A stretch of DNA of 64,000 nucleotides from Cercospora beticola. Its lineage: Eukaryota; Ascomycota; Dothideomycetes; Mycosphaerellales; Mycosphaerellaceae. The DNA is taken from assembly GCF_033473495.1 (NCBI RefSeq), contig NC_088935.1:5084001-5148000 (forward strand), given 5' to 3'. Shown here piece by piece: positions 42,796-51,265 of the stretch. The translations under genes and the position numbers were made by a program. The notes under the pieces are model-generated. The model saw only the letters and a list, made by a program, of their open reading frames with translations. It did no database searches and was not told the origin of the DNA. Every line of letters starts with the position of its first letter. Position 1 is the first letter of the stretch.

Positions 42796-45143
42796 ATGAG
42801 CGGAATGTTCAATAAGCTATCCACTCCATTCTCCAACCGCGCCAATGGCGGCGCTGGTGAGGAGGAGGCCCAGGGCGAGACACTCACGACCATTCTGAGC
42901 ACGCACGAGGACCGCACTGCGCTTACGCTACTGATTGCCGACTGCACCGAAGCCATGAAGCAGAACATCGAAGACGCGTTTGACGCCACACAGACCGGCT
43001 CCAATACGAGCCTGGTCGTAGAGGACCTCCGGGAAGCTTTACCCACTGTAGATTCCGAAGCGTCAGACGAAAAGGTGCAAAGCGAGACGGACGATGCGGT
43101 TCGAAAGCAGAAGGAATTGGAGAAGGAGCAGAAAGAATTGGCACAGCGAGAGAAAGAGCTGGCAGAGGCGAAGTCCAAGGAGCTCAAAAGTGCAGCACTC
43201 GAACATTGGGACAAATGGCGATCAAGTGTTATCCAGCGCGTTGGAGAGGTCCTGAATTCCCATGAAGAGGAAGAGAGGCGCCGAAAACATGACGCTGAGT
43301 CGTCCAAGAAGAAGGAAGAGGAGGCCCGATCAGCGTCCCCGCCCATGCGATTCGAGAGTCCGCCTAAGTACGACAAAGCTGTCGACGATTCTATGAGAGC
43401 GCTATATCCGCCAATTGACAACCCGCTGCGCAAATTGACAGAAGAGCAGCGTACACTAATATTGCACTGTCTTTTGCTTCTGCTGCTTAGTCTCAAACAC
43501 TATCACGCCGAGTCTCGGATCTTACTTCTACGCCTATCTACAAGCTTAGATCTGCCTATTAATGTTCTCGGTCTTGATGAAAGCAAGGTCGCACGAGGAC
43601 TGTTGGCGGCTGCTGAGAACATGACGGCCGATGAAGAGACCAAAAAGAAGGCCGAAGAGAACAAGACGGCCAGGAGGTGGAAGGTGGGTCTCGCGACTGC
43701 AGCTGGTGCCGCATTGATTGGCGTAACTGGAGGCCTGGCGGCGCCCCTGCTCGCTGCTGGAGTTGGCACGGTTATGGGAGGCATAGGTCTTGCGGGCACG
43801 GCTACGGCTGGCTATCTGGGAGCCTTGGCTGGGTCTGGAGTACTTGTAGGTGGTCTCTTCGGCGCTTATGGCGGGCGCATGACAGGCAAAATGATAGACC
43901 AATACGCGAAAGAGATCGAGGACTTTGGCTTTGAGCCTGTCCGTACGCATCACCGCCCACGAAAGATCGAAAAAGAATTCCGACGGCTGCGTGTCGCCAT
44001 TGGCATTAGCGGCTGGCTAACTAAGCAGGAAGAGGTCGTTGAGCCGTGGAAAGTGATAGGCGTCCAGCTGGAATCTTTTGCACTACGCTGGGAACTGGAG
44101 GCTCTGATGAACCTCGGAAACTCAATATCCACATTCGTAACGAGTACTGCTTGGGCCTATGCAAAGACGGAGATCATCAAGCGTACACTCCTCGGAGCCC
44201 TCTACGCAGGATTGTGGCCGCTTGCTCTGTTGAAGGTAAGTGGAAGAGTTCACGAAGCCGCTTAAGTAGATTCTTTGCTAACATGTGCAAGGTGGGCCGC
44301 ATAATCGACAATCCATTCTCGGTCGCCAACCACCGAGCACAAAAATGCGGCGAAGTACTCGCCGATGCCTTGATCAACAAAGCACAAGGAGAACGACCCG
44401 TAACTTTGATTGGTTACAGCATGGGTGCAAAAGTCGTCTACTCCTGTTTGCAGCAGCTGGCAGAACGCAAGGCCTTCGGGCTCGTCGAGAATGCTATACT
44501 CATAGGTACGCCTGCCTCTGCTACCTCTGCTGAATGGCGCAATTTGCGCGCCGTTGTATCTGGCCGCCTCGTCAACATTTACTCAGCCAATGACTATGTT
44601 CTGGGCTACCTCTACAGAAGCCAAAGCATATCATTGGGCGTCGCAGGCCTGCAGGCTATCGAGCATGTCAAGGGTGTGGAAAACTTTGATGTCAGTAGCC
44701 TTGTGAATGGCCATACCCGGTATCGTTTCCTCACTGGGCCGATCCTACAGCAAATCGGATTTGAAGATGTCGACTTGGAGGGACTGAAGGAGGAACAGGT
44801 CGGACTGAAGGAACTGGACGAGAAAGAGAACAAAGAGCGCGCGGAGAATGAAGAGAAAGAGAAAACTAAGGGCGATTCCTCCAAAGAAGTATCGGACGAG
44901 TACGTCCAAGGCTTGGAGAAAGAAGTCGAAAAGAAGAACGAGCAGAGCTACATAGGCTGGGCCCAGTCAAAGATGGTGTCTGCCGGGTCCAGCGTATCTG
45001 CTGCCTATGACAAGGCCACAGCTCAGTGGCGGCAACGTACGAAGAAGAACGATTCTGCGATGGCTGGCACAGGCACTCCAAATGTGCAAACAAAGTCCAC
45101 AGAAGAGCAGCCCCCGGCCCTACCGCAACGCCCAGCCCAATGA
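42796..45143 (+). CDS. DUF726 (TMCO4-like) membrane alpha/beta hydrolase
   Basis: Exons 42796-44235 and 44292-45143 (56-bp intron, GTAAGT donor, TGCTAAC branch, phase 0) give 763 residues. The N-terminus has acidic and coiled-coil segments (near 95-130, Lys/Glu-rich). A very Gly/Ala-rich hydrophobic region near 297-360 (GLATAAGAALIGVTGG and GGIGLAGTATAGYLGALAG) forms two or more membrane helices. The DUF726 hydrolase part carries the nucleophile elbow TLIGYSMGAKV with Ser near 523, just after the junction. The C-terminus is charged and disordered. Yeast has a family member at YFL034W; the substrate is not established. Unspliced reading would stop before the catalytic serine. Confidence 0.9.
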
Positions 45144-45357
45144 TGCGAGGAGCCGTGGGATGGCAAATGCCAAAGCTAGTGCTTCGTACTGCGTGACCAG
45201 TGTTCCGGTTGGGGCGCACGGTGCAACGATTAGCAGAAGAGACAACGCACAAAGAGTGTGGCTCCTGGCGGGTTCTAATACTCTAGCAAGTGGCTGCTCG
45301 AGGCAGTCGACTACATAGCAAGTGCAAATACGGAACACAATCAAGCAATGAAGATCA

Positions 45358-45666
45358 ATGGCAAATCCTGGAATCCAGCAGCACCTACCGCAGCGGCCTT
45401 CAGCGGCTGCCTTCCTCTACCTCTACGCTCCTCCATCTTACGATGAGTCGAGCGCGCCTCCTTCATATGAACGACATGGTCCGCTCCTACCATGCTATCG
45501 ACCGCGCCCAACGACTTCATCAGCACTGTCTCGATCGCGATCTACTGCCTCGCTTGATCGATACCAACGGCGTTGTTCGCAACGTGACATATTCTTCCTC
45601 GTCCTCGTTTTCGTCCTTGTCGCGGCATTTGGAATAGCAAGTGGTATCATTCGACGCAAGCACTAG
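45358..45666 (+). CDS. Small tail-anchored protein with two PPxY motifs
   Basis: 102 residues in one exon. The N-terminal 40 residues hold two close PPSY motifs (APPSYDESSAPPSYERHG), the consensus ligand for WW domains of Nedd4/Rsp5 ubiquitin ligases. A Ser/Arg linker leads to a single hydrophobic helix near residues 76-97 (DIFFLVLVFVLVAAFGIASG) and the short basic end IIRRKH. This suits a tail-anchored or type II membrane protein exposing the motifs to the cytosol. I know of small fungal membrane adaptors of Rsp5 with this layout but cannot name this one. It sits 80 bp before another predicted C-terminally anchored protein. Confidence 0.6.
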   Translation: MANPGIQQHLPQRPSAAAFLYLYAPPSYDESSAPPSYERHGPLLPCYRPRPTTSSALSRSRSTASLDRYQRRCSQRDIFFLVLVFVLVAAFGIASGIIRRKH

Positions 45667-45746
45667 CTACGCCACAAGCAAAGGAGGTCGAGCCCTGGAA
45701 ACAGCAAACTTGCAAAACTCGACTTGTCGAGAATCTGTCCTTCACC

Positions 45747-46502
45747 ATGCCTCACAGGAGCAGGCCAAGGAGGAGTATACCAGCAGCCGCGCTCGGCGAT
45801 TTCTCCCCTATCGATCCAAGACCCGGGGGTATATTCGCAGCCGGCAGAATCCCTCCACCTGAGATGCAATTCGACTTCTCTATCATGGACGCTCCTAGGC
45901 CTTCTCCATTGCAGCTACCTTCACCAAAGCGTCGCGACGCCCCATGGCGCTCGAAGACCCACCTGCCTACCATACCTCAGATTGCAGAATCACTCTTCGG
46001 TGAGAGCAGTAGCAGTAGCAGCAGCACTAGCAGCACCAGCACCACCGGGACCGTACCGACGCCATACACAGCCAGCGATCTGCTACAACTTTCTACGCCA
46101 ACCCCAGTACACCTACAGCCGCGTGATGCAGCCAATCGCCTTCCAACGCGCGATCCTGCGTCTATTTCCCACGAAAACGCCCATCGGGACAGTCAACCTT
46201 CGAAACTTGAGAGCAACCTGACTGCAACCGATCCCAGGAACAAATATCGCTCTGCAAAATATTGCATTTTCCAACGAAAGGATTGCACGGACACTGTACT
46301 GCCAAACTACGTGTGCTGGGACTGCGGCGCCCGAGTTGAGCGTCAAACGCAGCGGCGTGAGAAAATACTTCGGAAAATCTTGTTGCTGGGATGGTTAGCT
46401 TTGCAGGCTGTGGTAGTCGTACTCCTTACTTATACCGTCATGGCTGCGAAGCATACGCGAGCTATGAGACAGATAGTGGATCAGTTCGATCAGATGTGCT
46501 GA
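45747..46502 (+). CDS. Hypothetical C-terminally anchored protein with Cys cluster
   Basis: 251 residues in one exon. The first 150 residues are Pro/Ser/Arg-rich with a poly-Ser tract near 88-102. A cysteine group follows near 175-196 in a C-x6-C-x9-C-x2-C layout ending NYVCWDCGARV, which resembles half of a zinc ribbon. A basic stretch (RQTQRREKILRK) leads into one membrane helix near 212-232 (LLLGWLALQAVVVVLLTYTV). I recognise no family. Its position just after the PPSY protein on the same strand, and the shared single-helix layout, are the only contextual hints. Confidence 0.6.
   Translation: MPHRSRPRRSIPAAALGDFSPIDPRPGGIFAAGRIPPPEMQFDFSIMDAPRPSPLQLPSPKRRDAPWRSKTHLPTIPQIAESLFGESSSSSSSTSSTSTTGTVPTPYTASDLLQLSTPTPVHLQPRDAANRLPTRDPASISHENAHRDSQPSKLESNLTATDPRNKYRSAKYCIFQRKDCTDTVLPNYVCWDCGARVERQTQRREKILRKILLLGWLALQAVVVVLLTYTVMAAKHTRAMRQIVDQFDQMC
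46004..46043 (+). repeat. Imperfect AGC/AGT trinucleotide repeat
   Basis: About 13 units of AGC, AGT, ACT and ACC encode the Ser/Thr tract of the anchored hypothetical protein; a candidate microsatellite. Confidence 0.7.
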
Positions 46503-46610
46503 AGTAGCAGAATGGGGAAAAGACGCTGTTGGGCAAGCTTGCTTTACAGTTCTATGGAAGACGTTCTATTCATCAGGTCGTTGAGCGCTCCAGCATCATC
46601 TACAGAGCCA

Positions 46611-47876
46611 TTATGAAGTGCTACCTTCCACCAGAGCAGTATGCAAGAGCAATCCCTCATCACTCTCCAGCTCCACATCTGTGCCCTGCCCAACGAAGTA
46701 AACGGCGCCTTCGTTCAATTTGTACGACTTGCCCTTGGCTTTCAACGTCGCGCTTCCTTTCGTTGCGAGCAGGATGCTGGGACCACCTACTGCCCCAAGA
46801 ACCTCTTTCTCGCCAGCCTTGAGCTCTGTCTGTAGCATGTCGAACTCTGAGAGAGGAGGCGCATAGACAGTAGACTTCCCACTCTTGCTCTTCTCGTACG
46901 GCTTTGGCTTGAGAATTGCTTCTTCGGCCGAATGTGGCGTGAACGTCAAACATTCCAAGAAGAGATCAATGTTGCTTCTCTCTGCGCGAGGGCAGAATCC
47001 AGTGTTCAACACGTTGTCCGATCGAGCCATGCATTCGATAATGTCTCCAGCGAGGTACGCATGAATGCCATCAGCTGGGATATAGATGCTCTCGCCGGCT
47101 TCGAGGACGAGATAGTTCATTGTGATGAGAGCAACCAGGGTTCCGGGGTCTGATTCGCCGTATTGCTCGGCGAGGCGAGGCGCGAGTTTTGGAATGTAAT
47201 CGTACTTGCCGAATTGCGATCCGGGCAGGTCGGTGAGGGACTTGTACACGGATTTGACTGTGGAATCATCGGCTTTGAGCATGTTGCCCACCACAGCCTT
47301 GAGTTGTTCATTGTTGAAGGAGGACGATTTCTGGCCTGGAACAAATTGTTGAAGGGGTTCGATCTTCAGTAGACCTTCGATGTCTTCGAGTGGCTTGAAG
47401 CCACAAAAGGCTTCGAATTTGCCGAGAGCGAGGGCGATTTCTGGCTTGTGATTGGGGTCCGTGAAATCATCCGGTTTCTCCTTGTGTAGTTTGGCTGCGA
47501 CTTCTTTGTTGGGGTGAAGTTGAAGAGGCAGAGCCTTGGCGATGGAAAGGACCTTTGGCAGGTAAGGAAGTTTAGAGTGGCCAAACTTGTCGAGTGTCTC
47601 TTGACCGATAAGCTCCTTGGGGTATCGATCCAGAACATCTTGGAGATCCTCGCCAGTCTCTTCTACGTATGATGGAAGTTCCGGGTACGTGCCCATCCAC
47701 ATCTCGGCGTAAGACTTCTCATTGTCAAGTTTGAATGGCGTCTCTGGTCCTTTGCCATCCCAGCCTTGCTGCTTCTCGCACAACCGCGCAGCAATCGAGT
47801 CGCTGCCAGTCTTGCCCCAGGGATACTGGTTGCAGCTGCACTTGATTTTGTAGACGGATTCCAATTGCGTGGACAT
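46611..47876 (-). CDS. Mannose-6-phosphate isomerase (type I)
   Basis: Intronless, 421 residues from the ATG at 47876; the upstream open frame encodes an unrelated hydrophobic stretch and is not included. The type I zinc-dependent phosphomannose isomerase motifs are present: CSCNQYPWGKTGSDS, YAEMWMGTYPELPS, KALPLQLHPNKEVA with Gln119 and His121 as likely zinc ligands, the Glu of HKPEIALAL near 146, and the YIPADGIHAYLAGDIIECMA block holding the third histidine. The enzyme interconverts fructose-6-P and mannose-6-P, feeding GDP-mannose for N-glycans, mannoproteins and cell wall in the cytosol. It diverges from TSR1. Confidence 0.96.
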   Translation of the reverse strand: MSTQLESVYKIKCSCNQYPWGKTGSDSIAARLCEKQQGWDGKGPETPFKLDNEKSYAEMWMGTYPELPSYVEETGEDLQDVLDRYPKELIGQETLDKFGHSKLPYLPKVLSIAKALPLQLHPNKEVAAKLHKEKPDDFTDPNHKPEIALALGKFEAFCGFKPLEDIEGLLKIEPLQQFVPGQKSSSFNNEQLKAVVGNMLKADDSTVKSVYKSLTDLPGSQFGKYDYIPKLAPRLAEQYGESDPGTLVALITMNYLVLEAGESIYIPADGIHAYLAGDIIECMARSDNVLNTGFCPRAERSNIDLFLECLTFTPHSAEEAILKPKPYEKSKSGKSTVYAPPLSEFDMLQTELKAGEKEVLGAVGGPSILLATKGSATLKAKGKSYKLNEGAVYFVGQGTDVELESDEGLLLHTALVEGSTS

Positions 47877-48537
47877 GTTGAAAGTTGAGAAAAGATCCTT
47901 GAATGAGTTCGAGACAAGCAGAAAGAGATGAAGAAATACACATATTATGATAGAGGGCATGCACAAAAGTGCATCATTACAGCCATGACGTGGAGGAGCC
48001 GTCATATGGGCCACTTAACTTCACTTCAACCTACAGCGCCCGGAATGCGTCTCCGCTATCTGGAGGACAGTACAAGATGTCTTCCGAAGAACAAACCCTC
48101 TGCTGTCACGATGTGTCGTCGCCGCATGTCCAGAGTCCGTGGTTTATGATTGCTAATCGCGTCCTGCATTGCTGTCGAGGGACGGGTGGATCAGCCAAGA
48201 CCAACGACATAAGACCACTGTCGTGATAAGTCCGGACGCAAATGATAGAAGAGCAGGTCGCTGAATTGGCCATGATGCCACTTTGTGTCAATGCTTGCGA
48301 TGCATTGTTGTTGTTGGTGCACTGATTGAAAGTCGGCAGCAGGAACAGGCGTCTTGGCAAACCCTGCTTATCGGACTGTTGGTCCGTGCTATCGGCGAAC
48401 TGGCACAATTTCTCGTCTGTTAGTGCGTAGTGGAGGGCAAGAGCGCCTGACTCTGTTCGTGTAGAAATTCAGTCACACTGGCGACCACACTCCCTTTCCG
48501 ATTCAGAGCAGGCGGCGCTGGCCCTCGTAGCGGCTCG
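47877..48537. other. Divergent intergenic region (PMI / TSR1)
   Basis: About 660 bp between divergent start codons; overlapping short frames only. No gene seen. Confidence 0.45.
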
Positions 48538-51015
48538 ATGGCGCCCGAACACCACTCCCATCGCCCAACGACGAAGCAGGTCAACAAGCCGTTCAAGACC
48601 CGCCACGCCTCGAAATCGTCGCTGAAGAACGAGCAGAAGGGGAAGGTCGAGGCTTGGGAGAAAGGCAGCAGAAAGACACCACAGCAGCAAGTCATGTCCA
48701 AGATTGACAGGCGTAACCGGGCAAAGCAGTTGCGTCAGAACCACGCGAGCGACCGCGAGGACAAGGCGTCCGTGTTCGCAGGTCGCGATGCTGCGCCTCG
48801 GATCATTGCTGTGGTCCCTCTGTGTGACGACGTGAGCTCTACCAAGGCCATCAGTGAACTGACTGGCAGCGTCGAGGCCGATGACATCGATGTGCAGTCC
48901 GCTAGCATATACGTTCCACGATTTAAGCAGAACGTACGATTCTTGACGCCCACGAGGGATGTGATACAATGCCTGGATGCCTGTAGAGTTGCAGATTTCG
49001 TTCTGTTCGTTTTAAGTGCCAACGAGGAGGTGGATGAGGCAGGCGAAGAGCTTCTGCGCAGCATTGAGGCTCAAGGTGTATCAACAGTGCTCACTGGTGT
49101 CTATGGCTTGGACAGGGTAGAACCAGCCAAAAAGCGACCAGATGTTGTGAAAAGTTTGAAGAGCTTCATCACGCATTTCTTCGCCACACAAGAGAAGGTA
49201 CACGATCTGGGCAACAGGCAAGAATGCAGCAATGTCATGAGGAGTTTGTGCACAACCATGCCAAAGGGCATCAGATGGCGCGAAGACAGGAGCTGGATGC
49301 TGCTTGAAGACTGCCAGTGGGAGGTTGACCAGGCCATCGTCACCGGCGTCGTACGCGGGAGAGGCTTGAAGGCTGATCGACTGGTACAACTGGGCGACTG
49401 GCCTGATCTACAAATCGAGAAGATCGTGGCTGCTCCCTTAGAGACACGACACAAGAAAGCCAAGAAAGATGAGATGACAGTGGATGAACCCCAAGGAGAA
49501 CAGATTCTCGAGCAGGCCACTGACGAGCGCGACGATCTCGCAGAGCTTGCTCCCGAAGAGACGACCATGGACGATCTGCCTACAGCCTCCGTCGCTCCTT
49601 CAGAACGAAAAGCGGTTTTGCTCGATGATCACCACTACTTCAACGATGATGATCGAGACAATATACCTGCGCCGAAGCGATTACCTCGAGGAACCAGCAA
49701 ATACCAAGCAGCCTGGTATCTGGACGATGTCGACTATTCTGGATCAGATCTGGAAGATGCCGATGAAGATGAGGATGAAGACATGGATGTGAATGCGAAT
49801 GGCTCGGTAGCAGGTCCCGCTGATGGCCACTTCGAGGATCGCATGGATGCAGCAACAGAGGCTGGTGCACCATCAGAGTACCCACAAAGCGAAATGTTTG
49901 ATGATCGAGCACCGGAAGACGAAGCAGAGCAAATCGAGGCATATCGCAAATCGAGGCGTGAAGAGGCAGAAGACGACTTGGAGTTCCCAGATGAGATTGA
50001 GCTGCACCCTGGTGTCAATGCGCGCGAGCGATTGGCAAAGTACAGAGGCCTGAAGAGCTTGAGAACAAGTGCGTGGGAGACAGAGGAGGACAAGCCCTAC
50101 GAACCAGAGGACTATGCTCGTTTGCTGGAAATTGCCGACTACAAATCAGCAAAGAATCGTGTCGTCAAAGAGGCTGTCACGGGCGGAGTGAAGCCTGGCA
50201 CGCGTGTGGCAGTCTACCTACGCGTCCCACAAGACAGGCGGCAAGAGCTCGAATCGCTGCCGAAACCAACAGCACTGTTTTCGCTTTTGCGACACGAGCA
50301 CAAACGCACGGTAGTCAACGTTTCGATCACACTCTCGTCCGACTACCCTGAGCCGATCAAGAGCAAGTCGCCTCTCATCATGCAATGTGGCGCTCGCCGA
50401 CTTCTCATCAACCCGCTCTTCAGCGCAGCAGGCAACACGCCGAACAACGTCCACAAGTTCGACCGCTACCTGCATCCAGGACGCACAGCAGTAGCCACCT
50501 TCATCGGTCCAGTAACATGGGGCAGCGTACCATGCCTCTTCTTCCAAGCGCCAACATCCTCGGCCTCAGGCGATGCCATCGAAGACCTCGCACAGTCGCT
50601 CAAGATCTCGCAGTCTCAAACGTCCCAGCTCGAGCTGATAGCAACCGGCACTACTCTCCCGCCTTCAACGCAACGCATCATAGCCAAGCGCATCATCCTC
50701 ACTGGACACCCTTACAAGATCCACAAACGTGTGGTGACTGTCCGCTACATGTTCTTTAACAACGACGATGTGCAATACTTCCGTGCTCTGCAGCTGTGGA
50801 CGAAGAGAGGTCGCAGTGGCTTCATCAAAGAGACTTTGGGAACACATGGGTACTTCAAGGCTACATTCGACGCGAAGATCAATCCTCTGGACTCTGTTGC
50901 TGTCAGCTTGTACAAGCGAGTGTGGCCAAGACAGGCACAGGCGTGGAGACCAGGCGTTGGAGGCACGAATGATGACGACGAAGAGGCTCCGAAATTGATG
51001 GAAGTAGAGAAGTAG
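48538..51015 (+). CDS. Ribosome biogenesis protein Tsr1
   Basis: Intronless, 825 residues. The basic N-terminus (KPFKTRHASKSSLKNEQKGK) is typical of Tsr1. A GTPase-like domain follows from about residue 80, in which the P-loop is degenerate (RIIAVVPLCDDVSSTKAI), as expected for Tsr1, which does not bind GTP. Acidic inserts with DDVDYSGSDLEDADEDEDED lie in the middle. The C-terminal Bms1/Tsr1 region has TRVAVYLRVP, PLFSAAGNTPNNVHKFDRYL and a VVTVRYMFFNNDDVQYFR block. In yeast the protein sits on 20S pre-40S particles during late cytoplasmic maturation. It converges with the P450-derived gene, leaving 250 bp. Confidence 0.96.
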   Translation: MAPEHHSHRPTTKQVNKPFKTRHASKSSLKNEQKGKVEAWEKGSRKTPQQQVMSKIDRRNRAKQLRQNHASDREDKASVFAGRDAAPRIIAVVPLCDDVSSTKAISELTGSVEADDIDVQSASIYVPRFKQNVRFLTPTRDVIQCLDACRVADFVLFVLSANEEVDEAGEELLRSIEAQGVSTVLTGVYGLDRVEPAKKRPDVVKSLKSFITHFFATQEKVHDLGNRQECSNVMRSLCTTMPKGIRWREDRSWMLLEDCQWEVDQAIVTGVVRGRGLKADRLVQLGDWPDLQIEKIVAAPLETRHKKAKKDEMTVDEPQGEQILEQATDERDDLAELAPEETTMDDLPTASVAPSERKAVLLDDHHYFNDDDRDNIPAPKRLPRGTSKYQAAWYLDDVDYSGSDLEDADEDEDEDMDVNANGSVAGPADGHFEDRMDAATEAGAPSEYPQSEMFDDRAPEDEAEQIEAYRKSRREEAEDDLEFPDEIELHPGVNARERLAKYRGLKSLRTSAWETEEDKPYEPEDYARLLEIADYKSAKNRVVKEAVTGGVKPGTRVAVYLRVPQDRRQELESLPKPTALFSLLRHEHKRTVVNVSITLSSDYPEPIKSKSPLIMQCGARRLLINPLFSAAGNTPNNVHKFDRYLHPGRTAVATFIGPVTWGSVPCLFFQAPTSSASGDAIEDLAQSLKISQSQTSQLELIATGTTLPPSTQRIIAKRIILTGHPYKIHKRVVTVRYMFFNNDDVQYFRALQLWTKRGRSGFIKETLGTHGYFKATFDAKINPLDSVAVSLYKRVWPRQAQAWRPGVGGTNDDDEEAPKLMEVEK

Positions 51016-51265
51016 TTTACACGATGTGCTTATGAGGACAAGGATCCTGCACGTGTTCGAAAAGGGCACGCATTTACTTTTACAAAAGCTCATCTGAGCA
51101 TCGAGAACAGCGGTAAAATTCGCTTGGACAAACAAAACCATTCTGAATTTTTGACAAAACTCCTTCCCATACGCATTCTCGTTTCCTGCCGGCCAACCTT
51201 CCCTGGGCTGGCATATTTTCGTGGTATTCACTGTTTTTGTGTTCGTTGTTGCAGTGTTCATTGAC

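Noticed and set aside
46611..48014. N-terminal 46-residue extension of mannose-6-phosphate isomerase as a signal anchor
   Set aside because: The hydrophobic upstream stretch precedes the usual MSTQLESVYK start, and the enzyme family is cytosolic; more likely 5' UTR.
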